Source: Ischnura elegans (Eukaryota > Arthropoda > Insecta > Odonata > Coenagrionidae). From it: a stretch of DNA of 64,000 nt. The translations under genes were made by a program, and so were the position numbers. Each line of letters begins with the position of its first letter. The first letter of the stretch is position 1. The notes beneath the pieces were generated by a model. The model made no database searches. It was not told the DNA's origin and was given only the letters and a program-made list of their open reading frames with translations. Below are positions 22,306 to 34,269 of this stretch, in pieces. Where the stretch lies: NCBI RefSeq assembly GCF_921293095.1, contig NC_060252.1, positions 1,984,001 through 2,048,000 on the forward strand, written 5' to 3'.

Positions 22306-22607
22306 CAAACACGTAGTTAAATAGAACACGTGGGGAGATATCAAATAGACTGCATTATGGTAAGACAAAGGTTTAGGAATAGAGTGAAAAACTCGAGCAG
22401 CTTCCCAGCAGTGGATGCGAATTCAGACCACAGCCTAAGTAGTTCTTATGAAATGCATCGTAAGATCCAAAAGACTTATGAAAGTTAGGAAGGCGATGAA
22501 ATGGAATGTAGAAGCCCTGAAGAGGACTAAGACTAGAGAAAATATCAGTAACTAATGGACATCAGAATACGGGAGATTAAAGGTACGCTGATTGTAGACG
22601 AAAGGTA

Positions 22608-22915
22608 GTCCAACGATTTGATCGCTGGGTTTTTCTCTTTAATAGGAAATCTTTGAAAATCGTTGGCACATTAATTGCTGATGCCAGGTTTCGCTAGTTA
22701 GTGGGTCCTTTCCGCTTCTATAGCGGTAAGGTGTTTTACCCCGTCCCATCCCTTCCAAACCTATCCCTACCCCAGAGGCGCCGACGGGCTCCTATCGCGA
22801 CGGCGCCTCTTTCCTTATTCCTTCCCATCCAAACCCCTCCCCGGGAGCGCGGGCATATAAGTCTCGGACTTGGTTCCCGGCCCCGGTGTGTTGTATCCTT
22901 CAGAGGACCCACTTA
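22608..22915. other. GC-rich segment interrupting the RTE-like LINE
   Basis: The LINE frame is lost near 22608 and resumes near 22930 with EEGWDNIKTGMVKTAEKS. The segment between holds GAGGCGCCG facing CGGCGCCTC (22770-22806), runs of CCCNTCCC and a GGCATATAAG word. It could be a solo LTR or a promoter-bearing repeat. I could not define duplicated target bases. Confidence 0.45.
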
Positions 22916-22929
22916 GGACTCCTCATCTC

Positions 22930-24180
22930 TCTGTAGAGGAAGGGTGGGATAATATCAAAACGGGAATGGTCAAAACGGCGGAGAAGTCAATTGGCTACGT
23001 TGACAGTAGAAGGATAAAGACGCCTTGGGTTACGGAGGCAATGGCAAAAGAAATGGAGGAGACAAGGAAGTGGAAGAACGTGGACACAGAGCAAAGCCAA
23101 AGAATGTATACGGAACTAAATAATCGATTACGAAGCAAACTAATAGGGCGAGGGAGGCTTGGTGGAAAAGATAATGTGAGGAAATGGAAAATTTTCAGAA
23201 GGAAGGAGAGGTAGGCGCATTGTACGCCAAGGTTAAGTCGCTATCGGGCGGCAAAAGAGGACAAGCCATGTCTAAAATTAAGGCTAAATATAGGAGAATG
23301 CTAACCGACCGAGAAGAGGTAGTAGATGGAAGGAATACGTGAAGGATCTGTATGACGGAAGAAACAGGCCGAATAGATTGATTTTAGAGGAGGAAAGTGC
23401 AGTGGAGGATGATAATCTTGGGCCTGGGATCTTAGATGCGGAAATCGAGAGAGCACTTCGTGATATGAAGGCTAGGAAATCGGTTGGCGTGGACAATATC
23501 CCATGTGAGCTGCTGAAGAATGTAGGGAAAGATAGTAAAAAAGGTTTTTCGAGCTAGTACGCAGGATCTATGAGGAGGGATGTTGACCGGAAGATTACGT
23601 GAAGACGGTTTTAATTCCGCTACCGAAATAGAAGAAAGCAGTGGAATTCGGAGATTAGAAGACTCTTAGTCTAATATCGCACGCGGCGAAAGGGGTACTG
23701 AGGATATTGAACAGACGATTGGAGGCGAGGATAAACGTTTTTTGGACGAAAACTAGTGTGGAATTAAGAAAAGGGAATTCAACTCGTTAAGCAATAGCAA
23801 TAATGAGGTCCCTCGTGGAGAGGAACCTAGAATATGACGAGGACGTGTATGCCTGTTTCGTGGGTTTTGAAAAAGCATTTTATCGAGTGAACTGGGTAAA
23901 GTTAATGGATATTCTCAAGAAACCAGGTGTAGATTGGAGGGATAGGTGACTAATTCGTACTCTGTACATGGCCCAGACTCAGCAAGTGAGGGTAGCGGAC
24001 GGAGAATCTGGGTGGGTAAGCGTTAGCCGGGGAGTGAGACAAGGTTGTCCTCTATCGCCGCTGATTTTTAACATGTACGCTGAGGAGATGTAAGAGAATC
24101 GTGGGACGAGTTGGAAGCTGGAGTGAAAGTGGGAGGAATGATGCTTAAATCGGTAAATTTAGCGTTTAGATGATTAGGCG
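22930..24180 (+). pseudogene. Reverse-transcriptase part of the RTE-like LINE
   Basis: Readable blocks include RIKTPWVTEAMAKEME, then EIERALRDMKARKSVGVDNIPCELLK near 23430-23520. FVGFEKAFYRVNWVKLMDIL and GVDWRDR lie near 23860-23945. SRGVRQGCPLSPLIFNMYAEE lies near 24025-24090. The palm motif FADD is not readable. Several stops and frame changes separate these blocks, so it is an old copy. Confidence 0.8.
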
Positions 24181-24237
24181 ATCATCAGTCGGTAATGGAG
24201 GGGACTGTAGGCCCTAATGAAAGCGATAGACGATAAT

Positions 24238-24486
24238 TTTGTGGAACATCTGTAAATGTTAAAATATCAGAGCTAATTCCGTCATGAACTACTTTTTGTT
24301 TACGATCACTGAGAAAGTCGCGTATCCAGTTTAAAACTGTTTCGTTTAATCCGCATGACTGTAATTTGTATAAAAGTTTGTTGCGATGTACAGTGTCGAA
24401 AGATTTCTTAAAATCCAGAAATAGTGCGTAAACTTGTCCCTCCGATCAACCAGATTTTATGACATCGTGAAGCAAGAGCGCGAGCT
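24238..24486 (-). pseudogene. LINE family 2 fragment inside or next to the RTE-like LINE
   Basis: On the plus strand this stretch matches 48177-48430 (antisense of the RT around SGVPQGS and FKKAxDTVPH) with many substitutions. It has neither the family's 5' nor its 3' end. It is more diverged than the other copies, so it is older. Confidence 0.75.
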
Positions 24487-27400
24487 CACTGTTTATTGCC
24501 AAAACGGGCTATTATTTGGACTTAGTGATTAATTATTTTCCACAGGTTTTGAAACATTTAAACCAGAGTGTCCGACGACTTCCCGATCTTCGCGTCGAAT
24601 ACGTTCGAATAGGGTAATTTCCTTCATCAAAGAAAACGAAAGGCATTGATTGCGATTCGTTACCCACCATTAGTGTATTCATAATATACAAATTATTTGG
24701 TTTTAGAATTCCCAATTTAGACGAATGGCAAGAGTCAATTTTATCCTCATTTGAAAAAGGCCAGATTGGCGCCCATGTGATGCCACTCCACGCGACGTAC
24801 CAGAGGCCTAGTTTCTATATGATTAGATAGGAGTTTTACCTTGTCTGAGGTTACCAATGCATGCATGAGGCACAGAGCTCAGGGAAACATGTCTTAATAA
24901 TCACCTATTAAAACTGGCTAATTTCGGAAAGTTTTCTTCGTTTGATGAGGAATTTATAATCCTTATTTAAGCCAAGCGCTACCAGCTAGCATGGTACTCT
25001 GCTATTTGCTAGCATCCTGCGTCGTATCAGCGCTCTAATCCTCGCCCCAAGGTCACCTCAGTTGCGGCAGCGGGAACCTGAACGACGTCACACGGAGTTT
25101 TCCCGGCATTCATACTTACCCGTTGCGTTTTCGCGCGCTTGAATCTTTTCACTTTTCATTTAATCGTGAAAAATAGATATCGTCATTTAAAAATCTAAAA
25201 GCGTGAAATACGTACTCCAGGTATTAATCTTTCGATTTAGGTAATAAAAAATTATAGGAAAAAACCTTATTCAAAGCTTCGGCGACCCTCCCATCAATCC
25301 ATTGGACTGGATGCTGTACATTTTAATCCGCGATAGCTGCAGCTCTCGCTGTTTTCCCCAACTTGAACCGCGAATGTAAATGATTGTAGATTGACCATGT
25401 TAGCAGTGCTGACAGGAGTGCGAGGAAATAAGGAAAAAAGAACGACCATAGAAAGGGCCCATACTGAAAGCGCCTAAACTCCACTCGAGATAGCGGAGAG
25501 AAAATCGAATTTCTCTCACAGAAACCGGGGTCGTAATTATGTCAATCGCCAATCAATATCAGCTCTCGAACGTTCTCTCATTTGATTTCAGGAATATGAT
25601 AAGTGGTCTGAGCTCTGATTGGAGGAATATTTCACTCTACGCTTGGCGTTGACATTGTGTTAAGTTACGCTACGTTGAGTAGTCATGAACGGGGCATGCG
25701 GGTCTGACGAAGACAAACCCCGAGATAAGTGGTAAATGGCCGACAAAACCCATTTCAAACTATTTATGCAAGAATATTACAGCAACAGACGATTCTCCAG
25801 TCACCCACGTTTTGTGTGTTGTCAATTACCGCAAAGTCATAAGGATTTTACAAAATAGAAAAACCTATTTGTACGATACATTTCATTGAATTCATAACTA
25901 TTAAATGCTGTTCCTAGCGAGTGCCAATTCTATACTGTTATTCTCTCCTATAGAAACCAACGTGTCCTGACTCACTCATCAACCTAAATCACTCGAGATA
26001 GAGCCACAGAATTTTCAAAATGCATTCCTTGCGTTATCTTTAGGCATACTTGCGAGAAAATATTTTTGGGGTTGTTTTTTAATCAATGCTAAAATTTTGA
26101 TTCCCTAACGAAAGGTATCGAATTCTTAGTAGACCTTTCTGCACTTGCACTTTAAGCAATTTACATTAAAGATATCAGCTAGTAATGAAGAAATTCCTCG
26201 AGACAAAGAAGGAATACTGCATTAAATCTGATTTTCAAATTTGGTTTAACATTGTTTTCTAGTATTTTTAGATAGAAATTTTCTTCCACTTTAGCAATTG
26301 GACTCTGCTACGCAGCTGATATTTTTGAAAACGGATTAAAACAGGTTACGGATTAAATGACACCTGTGTTTCTACTCCCCTCCCTCTATTAATTCAACTG
26401 CTTCGTCCATCCCTTACAATAATTAGGATATATCAATGATTTTAAAGAGAAAGTATACAACCATACACACAAGATGAGATTAGTTGATAGGAAAAATAAG
26501 CTCCCACAAACCTATGAGATAGTTTTTCCGACCTAAGATGATATCTACCATGTTTTTACCTCGTTTTATAGAGTTATTTTCTTGACTGTTTGTATATTTT
26601 TTGTCCTGCCGGGAAAAAATCTTGACTCACAAATTTGACCCACTTTGCGATAAGTTATCGATTTGAAATTTTCAGTACTGAAAAGAAATATATGGTAATA
26701 CAGAAAAATACTTGCTTCAATTTACATTGGCATCGATCGCTCAGCCCAAGCATAAATTTTCAGCATAATTCTTCGCGTTGTGGTGTAACAGATGACCCGT
26801 CTCTCCAAGGGTCAACAGATTCTACGTTCCATTCCTGATAAGGTCGTTACATTTTGCTTATACATTTATTACAGCATTTTACACATGGGGTTTGCGCGTC
26901 TTTCGTCGCTTATAGTTTCGCTATTTCGCACTTTTTTGCAAAGAACAATTTGTTAGCCTCAACGGCCGAGCGGCCCAACTTTTTAATAAATTAACAAATC
27001 AAAAAATAATAGAAAGATAGATTTAAAAATAATTTAAAAGCCTGCGTTTTAAGTCGAATTGTAAAGAACAAAATAAACTACCCTGCCTTGGTATAAGGTA
27101 CCACGTTAAAATTATATAGACGAACGACTGCATATTCAAAAACAAACACGTAGGGCGCATCAATTTCACTCATCAAAAATCAAATTATTCCCATTCATTC
27201 ATTGTAATACCACAACTAAAATCGCAAAGATGCGACGATGGATTTGCAATACTCCAGTGGTGTCTAATGTGAAGCGAACGCGGGCCAATTTTTTCGTTTT
27301 GAACTTTCTAGTCTTTTATCTGAAATAATTAAACGTGACGATTTGGTCCAAGGTGATGTTATTTTTTTCTTTTTTGTACGAAGAAAAACGTGTTTTTTTA

Positions 27401-28918
27401 ATCTATTTCCATGTTGTTTTCTCATATTATTAAATAAATTGTGGCCTATAACGCCAAGATTGTATTGTATATCATGTAATTATTTCCAGTGTTGTATGGC
27501 CACTTTTTCTTTTGAACTGAATCAGCCATTTTGTTCCCCATGCATCGCAATCTTAGTGTTACATAAAAAACTGCGAGGCAGCAAAGAAGAACAATCAATA
27601 CCTGCCTTGTATCCAGGACTTAGAGTTAGGGGAGACGCCGAGGAGTTCCACCGTCGCCGGCGAAATTATTTAAACGACTCTATATTGATTCGTTTAGATA
27701 GTCTCACTTTGTAAACATGATTATAAAATGAAAATTTTTCGGCAATATTCCTCAAATAGTTAAATCTCGGGGCCGGTTTCAATACTATTTGTATATTATC
27801 TTAGTTTACCGGAAAAACTGAAAATAGTACGATAAAATTCATCCGTAGGCAATTCAAAATTTATTGCCACAGGTCGTGAGATTAAACAGTCCTTGGAGAA
27901 TTCTGGTTATTTAAAAATTTACAAATACGTAATATTTCCACGAGATCGCAAAATCAATAGTTTTCAGCGAGTCTTCGAGGAAATACGATATGTTGAAATG
28001 AATAAATTCTCAATTTCACAGGGATGCATAAAATGTCGTAGTACTGATGTCACGTCGATATCTTTCGGAAGAGAATAACGGCAAAAGTATGAGGCAGGAG
28101 ATAAAAAGCAGAAGAATTGCGTAAGAGATCCAATGCCACAATGTCCCTACACGTCCCAACCACAATATGTCATTTATCAACAGTCATTCATTTTAAAATT
28201 GGTTTGACACAGCTTATGCTCTAAAAAGACACGCTAATCTTATGCTTTACATACCCTGCCACGGTCATCATATACCTCTGCTATACACGTTCTTCTCTTC
28301 CACTTCTATCCTTAGACGATCAATTTCATCATTCCATCGCGTCTAATGATGCGGCGGCCTATTAAACTGTTCGTATTCCACTCAAATAGGCTTTCAAAGG
28401 ATCTCTGCCGCTCTCCTTGAAACTACCGCATTGTCCACATCATCATTCTTCTATGGCACCCTATCTAGAAATCTTCCAACCATGTGTTCTCCGCTCCTGC
28501 CATCGCCCATGCCTCATTACCATTACAGATAGATAGATAGATACATGTCCAATAATTGCTAACTAACGCTAACATTTTCAGATGTAAAGGGAATCCTCTT
28601 TTTGAGAAATATTTTGTGAAATTGCAAAGGTTATCATTTCTTCATTACTCCAAGACATTAATCCTATCAACGATCTATGGAAAATAAAAAGCGCATGTGT
28701 TAGGTACCAATAGCCAGTCCAGCAGCCAATGACAGCCACCGCTAATACTTTCGAGCTCTTATTTGTGAATGTGTTTGGTTTACAAAAGTGCGAGTTAATA
28801 TCCGAGCTGGCCTTGCCAGTTAAGACTGCAGCACAGCCACCGCATCGTACGCGCTACTGTTGCGCGCCAGTCGGTCGGTAACTCGCAACCGAGTTGCTAC
28901 AATAAGTTTTGTTTTTAC
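24487..28918. other. Unassigned DNA, 4.4 kb
   Basis: No gene, RNA or element end is supportable. A (GATA)n tract lies at about 28527-28543. A GC-rich patch with ACTCGCAACCGAGTTG (about 28880) comes just before the LINE copy. A 123-residue frame at 27343-27714 has no recognisable domain. Confidence 0.4.
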
Positions 28919-29774
28919 TCTGGAAGAAGAATAACTCCCTACAGCGTAACTATGTCATTCGGGGCACGCAGTTAAAGGCAGTTGAATCTGTGAAATATCT
29001 AGGGGTTAGACTCAATAATGATCTATCGTGGAATAAACATATTCGAGAAATAACCGGTCAAGCTAATCGTAAAATGGGTTTTGTTAAAAGAATATTAGGA
29101 AAGTGCGACGACAAAGTGAGAGAAATTAGCTACTTTTCCCTCGTTAGACCACATTTGGAATACGCTGCCAGTGTTTGGGACCCTCATGAAAAAGGCTTAA
29201 TAACAGAGTTAGAACGCGTGCAAAGAAGAGCTGCCAGGTATGTGAAAGGTCGTTACGATAGTCTTGTTAGTGTAACTGACCTCTTAGATAAACTTGGATG
29301 GGAATCTCTGTCGGACCGTAGATTGAAAAATAGACTAAACCTTTTAGATAAATTCAAGAGCAGTGTCTTTTCTGACGAAGTTAACCATATCTTGCGGACG
29401 CCAACGTACTACGGAAGATCAGATCATATAAATAAAATAAGAGAGATAGATTGCAGAACAGACAGATTCCGAATGTCATTTTTTCCACGATCAATAAGAG
29501 ATTATAACGGCAGCAATAGAACGCGTAAATAGATTGCATGACTTGTAGTGTAGCCTACTAACCTATGTAAAACTTACTGCATGTTTCTGAATTTCTATTC
29601 TATATTCTATTTCTAACAGCATATAGTAGTATAGTTTGTTATTATACGGGACGTTCTTTGGACGGTGTGGTGTGCATGTGGGAGTCCAAATGCATGCTGC
29701 ATGCTGGTGATTGATCACCCCCTGCCAAACACCCTAGAGGTGGCTCGCAGGGTAATTTGTAGATGTAGATGTAC
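28919..29774 (+). pseudogene. LINE family 1, 5'-truncated copy
   Basis: The copy begins within ORF2 at KKNNSLQRNYVIRG and reads open through VKYLGVRLNNDLSWNKH, LVRPHLEYAASVWDPHEK and the C-terminal NGSNRTRK at 29532. It then has the family 3' UTR and ends in GTAATTTGTAGATGTAGATGTA. The protein differs from the full copy (39925-42969) at very few residues, so the two are recent relatives. It lacks the endonuclease and the RT active site. It lies opposite in orientation to the full copy. Confidence 0.93.
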
Positions 29775-31515
29775 TCGCCTTCCCCACCATATGCTGCCAC
29801 AAGCTGCTCCTCGCATCCCACTAGGACGCCAACTTGCACGGTAGTGCGAAATCACAGTAGCTCATAAGTCCGGGACCTCGCCGGGTGCGTTATTCGTGTT
29901 TCAAGTCGTGGTTAAAAGCAAGAAATGGCGGACTGATGGGTTTCCAAGCAGAATATAAAGTTTATGGAGCTATGCAAGGAAAAACTAACTAAAGGAATTG
30001 CTTGAACCCTAATTATAATGACTGCGATTTGCGTAAAGCCTCGCTTGAACACATTCGCATTGAATTAATTGGGTTCTAAACAACACTGGATGCACCCGCG
30101 CAGTAACTGTCCACTTCCACGCTGGCCAGCAGCTCGAACCTTAGTGACCGGGTGAGGCCAGTGGACTCGAGAACTGTCATGTCAGAACCCAGATCCAGCT
30201 GCCGTCTACTGTCAGGTCAGCTACTCGTATGAGGTAACCGCGTCCTAAGACTCGAGCACCCATTGCTGATGTATTCATGATATTGCCATTGGCAGATGCT
30301 GTGTATCTGGAGGTACTACTCGTTAGCAGCAGTTCGTCCGATGCTTGAATGAGATCTACGTGGGGAGGACTGGGCGAACTGCCAGGGAAGATTTCTCGGT
30401 TTCCCCACCGGGTTCCAATGTTGTTCCCACGAGCAACTCGCCCTTTGTTCTCCGCAATCCAATGGCATTGCGTTCTTGCCTCGGCTTCACAAACCATTTG
30501 CCGCGGTTGGGAGGAGGGGCTGCCCTCTCAGCGTCTCCCTTCCCTCGGATTGACTTTCAGAGGTGATCCCATATTTTGCTGATTTCGTGCCCGCAGTCTC
30601 TGTTGATCAATTCGTCGCATTTGAATACATTCCTTAAGTAAACGATGGGCACAGGAGCTTCACTCCGGTAAAACTAAAAAAATGCATAGGTACACCTAAA
30701 CTATTTTCATTCAGCTCACCAAAACAAGCATGGCTGGAGAACAGCATCACCTGGGGAGGTATTTAAACGATACGTATTTCATTTGAAAAATGTGAGGTGA
30801 TGGAAGCGGATATCTTGGAAGTCGGAACTTGTCGACTCAATTTGAGGTCGGACTGGTGTACAGTCACGTAATAAAAAGTCATCCGGCAAAGTGAGTAGTA
30901 CTATGGCTGACGCTCCTTGAAGAAATCTGCCATTCTCCCTCGTTCTATGCTATTCGTGGTTCGAAAACAGATGAATGCCATTGCGCACCTCTTATTCGGT
31001 TTCATCGGACGGAATCTTTGACGTTAACTGGAGCCTTAATATTGCTGTTTATCCGGCCCTATTCAAAGCTGACTAATAGTATGGAGTACTAGATAAGTGG
31101 ATTGATTTCAATTTTAGCTGATTCAAATGATTTAGTGTGAGTCTTGTCATGAGATTCGTGATTCGCCGAAGACTCTGAGGCAAGTGAGATTGCATTTGGT
31201 ACTTAGGTACCTGTAGGCTAATGGCAAGCATTCATGAAAAAATTACGGCGGAACCTCGATAAATTATCAAAAGAAAATTAGCTCGGTAAAAACATCACGC
31301 TGTCAAGTGAGTGCGAATAATTGGTTGCGATTTTTTCCCAAACGGCTGTTTTTTCTACTATTTGCAAACGCCGCGGCACCAAGGACGGGAAACAGCATTT
31401 TGAGGCATCACGCACGCGGTTAGGATTTGAGGCGACCGATGGCGCCACCAGTCAGCCTGTCTCTCCTCATGTTTCCCTCTGTCGCCGCCTGCGTCGCTAG
31501 CCTCGCGAATCGCGC
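29775..31515. other. Unassigned DNA
   Basis: No supportable gene. A 106-residue minus-strand frame at 30177-30497 and overlapping plus-strand frames fall in a GC-richer patch but show no domain that I can defend. A seven-residue likeness to GIY-YIG (IYVGRTGRT, near 30355) is probably chance. Confidence 0.35.
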
Positions 31516-31520
31516 TGGCG

Positions 31521-32838
31521 CACAGTGGGGCCAAAAACCCACTTCCGACGGACTAAAGTCAAAAACTTTTACTAACAACCCTAAAATATTCATATACATA
31601 CATATGTTTTAGAGGCCGCTTTAATGAAATCCGATATTAACTTTTCAAAATTTTCGATTTTTTTATTTTTTTCAATTTGATTACATTTAGAATTTTAAAA
31701 GTATCTTGATTAGTTGTAAAAATATATTATATATAAAAATTTGAAATAATAAAAATAAAAAAGCTCACGTCAAGAATATCAATGGTCAGAAAAAATCTGA
31801 TAAAAAATTTTCAAAATTATTTTAGCTTATCTTTGAAAAAACCTTCATGCTTAATAGAAAAATAAAGATTCGCTCTTAATTTTGCATGCACCATTTTCCA
31901 ATAAACAAAGAAAGAAAATACTGCATTGAAGAGGTAGTTTTAACTTTCAAAAATAAAATACAATAGAATGTGGTTTATATCGTGTAGAGAGTGAAAAAGT
32001 ACTAAATTGGCATTCCGGAATCGAATAAGTACACCTCAGTTGAACGGAAATAACCTTTTCAAGCACTTCATTCACGACAGGGTGGGAGCCTCGGGAATGG
32101 CCTCTCTACATTTCAAAAATCTCAGCCCTTGCGTAGAAAACCTCACCGCTTGTATCTATGAATAGACAAAATATATAATGCATGCAAATTTGATTTATTA
32201 CAAAATAATAATATCGTAATGGACACTGTTTATATTATAGTTTACCCGTTGCTATGCGGCCATAGCGGCCGGATGGATTCCCTTTCGGCTTGTCATGCAT
32301 AGCTAATCTTTTATCATAAAACTCTTTTTGCAACTCGATGGCAGTTGATTTCTTTTACATTATTTAGCTCATTCTTCAATTAAATATGTATCTAAAAATC
32401 AAGTTACGATTCCATTATATAACTTTTCTCTAATTAAATAAAACTTTTTATCGTGAAAAATTAACGACGTTCCATTCATGATAATTAATGCTCCGCGGCT
32501 ATCTTCTCCAAAATATAAATAAAACAGAAAACTTATACTTTTCCATACCGATTCCAATTCAGTGCAAGTTAAAAAAATAAAATCAAAAGAGGCAGCGTAC
32601 TGTAATCATAGTTTAAAATCCACCGTCCATTTAGGCCTCTGCGACTCTGGGGCCAGTGCTTCGCTTTTCTCTCACTTTGACACGTATTTCTACGCGAAGG
32701 TGCACACATACCAACCCGTGAAATACACTGTTATGCAGTTCGAACATCCTATTACCCAACCTAATATTTAAAAAAAACCATTTCAAACTTTAATTTTTGG
32801 ACTTTTGTCCACATAAAGTGGGGTTTGGCCCCACTGCG
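31521..32838. mobile_element. Transib element C, non-autonomous, 1,318 bp
   Basis: The left end is CACAGTGGGGCCAAAAACCC. The right end read inward is CGCAGTGGGGCCAAACCCCA, with one change in the heptamer. Beyond 25 bp the two ends share GGAC-AAAGTC-AAAA. TGGCG (31516-31520) and TGACG (32839-32843) flank it, a 5-bp duplication with one mismatch. The interior is strongly AT-rich and has no transposase, so the copy would need an enzyme made elsewhere. Confidence 0.85.
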
Positions 32839-32989
32839 TGACGCCTTCCTTCGTTTGGAAGGGCCAATGAATGCAAGGAAGGGGCAACAGAGGTCGTCTG
32901 CGCATATAGGGAAGGGAGGAGAGAAACCCGGCGTCGGGATTAGCCTGCTCTTAGCGAAAGTGGCCAAGGCAAAACGGCCCATTCGACGG

Positions 32990-33240
32990 GCGGAATGCTG
33001 CACTGAGTGATGACAAAGCACTCGATGCACACTGAAAAATCTCCGCCAACGCCTGGATTTGAACGTGGGCCTGTTGGGTGGGAACACCATCCCTATCATC
33101 GCTGTACTTCGTCTCCCCAACCCATGCACTGCAACGCGAGGAGCACCTTTTTCAGCCCAGGCCTCCGCTTCGATTCCCGGAGGTCCACTGAAATGCGACA
33201 AATTGGGAGCGACAAAAAGACCCATGGGTAAATGTTTAAT
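32990..33240 (-). repeat. Possible tRNA-derived SINE
   Basis: On the minus strand GTTCAAATCC (33055-33064) fits the RNA polymerase III B box. The A box is poor, and I cannot fold a tRNA. Plus-strand frames across it show no domain. Confidence 0.3.
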
Positions 33241-33631
33241 TAAGGCTGATGCCTGAAACATTTACTATTCCACGCGAAAAGTTACTTTCCTGAAAAGTAA
33301 ATGAAAAAGTGTAAAAATTGAAATTTTCGCAATGAATGCTGCTTTTCCAATCACTTTTAAATCGGTAATTTTCATTGAATGCAATGCTCGCATATAATAG
33401 TCACCAAACCTTCGTGGATTGCTTATTTTATTTCACCCATTTTTCCAGATTATACTGAGAAAACAAAGATACTACCGTTTCTATTTTCTCGTGTACAGTC
33501 ACGACCACCGAGAAAGAAGGCCTGAACGCTGATGCCTTTCAATTTGCTGACGTCACGAGCCGTAGGCTATCAACCACGCCTTCCGACCAGCCCCATGACA
33601 CTTTACAGGCGGATTTACTGAAAAAAGGAAA

Positions 33632-33725
33632 ATGCCGTGGACGTGTTTGGTACCGCGTTGCACCACTCCACAAGACTTCGGGGATTTCGCTTTTTAGAGT
33701 CCCCAAGGACCCTGAGATGCGATGA
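33632..33725 (+). pseudogene. THAP-domain N-terminal remnant with a frameshift
   Basis: From the ATG at 33632 the frame reads MPWTCLVPRC, matching the MP-x-x-C-x-VP-x-C start of THAP zinc fingers. After about 15 codons the likeness continues in another frame as GISLFRVPKDPEMR (33681-33722), matching the F-x-x-FPKDPE-R block, and stops at a TGA (33723-33725). The frameshift and stop mark a dead copy. It may be a relic of a P-element-type transposase or of a host THAP gene. Confidence 0.6.
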
Positions 33726-34162
33726 AATAGCTGTACGATTCCTTTTTTTTGTGTGCTAAAGCTCCAAAGTTTATACATATTTTAAATTACAGGTTCTGCT
33801 GTTCCAGTGGTCAATGTCATTCAGTGGAGGAATGAAGTAACACTGAGAAAATGCAAGATGTGCGACGGCTTTCATCAACTATTCATCATTCTCTCCTACT
33901 AAATTGAATCTCTTAGAATGATTGGTAATTAGAAATAGAAATTAGTAATAGAAAGAATTAATAGAAATGTTAAATGGTGAGTACTTAAAATTTATTTTCC
34001 ATGACATTACCTTGCATTGATTGTATAAATAATCTCAGTTTCAATAGCATTGTGTAATCATTCTGGAAATGTAGATTTGATGTGTGTGTACATTATATAA
34101 GTTGGAAAAATGTGAATCGTTTTCATTCTTAATACCTCTTTCGATGATTTCTTTTAATGCAG

Positions 34163-34261
34163 CTGTTATCGATGGTGCGTGCAACTCTCATGAAAAGTAC
34201 ATTTACCGCGTATTAGCAGTATTAGCCTGTGGTTTCGTCGTACTACTCATCTTATTTTTAG
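34163..34261 (+). CDS. Candidate internal exon encoding a transmembrane helix
   Basis: The 99-bp stretch is preceded by a pyrimidine-rich tract ending in AATGCAG and followed by GTGAGG. In the open frame it reads VIDGACNSHEKYIY and then a hydrophobic helix, VLAVLACGFVVLLILFLG. The length is an exact multiple of three. No protein family is recognised. Chance agreement of splice-like sites with an open frame is possible; RNA evidence would decide. Confidence 0.35.
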
Positions 34262-34269
34262 GTGAGGGA

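Larger units (their letters stand above)
21345..24235 (+). mobile_element. Degenerate RTE-like non-LTR retrotransposon
   Basis: A GC-rich leader (about 21345-21720) precedes an apurinic-endonuclease-like segment and a reverse-transcriptase segment, all on the plus strand and all broken by stops and shifts. The block order (MNVGTWKVRTV, then GDWNASVGEG, then FEKAFYRVNW, then RGVRQGCPLSPLIFN) is that of single-ORF elements such as RTE; the exact clade is not certain. A GC-rich segment at about 22608-22915 appears inserted. At the 3' side a fragment of LINE family 2 begins at 24238. Confidence 0.8.

Noticed and set aside
27343-27714. 123-residue plus-strand open frame as a gene
   Set aside because: No conserved block; the hydrophobic start reflects a T-rich tract.
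30345-30582. IYVGRTGRT likeness to a GIY-YIG endonuclease
   Set aside because: Only about nine residues agree; none of the surrounding Penelope blocks occur, and overlapping frames are equally open.
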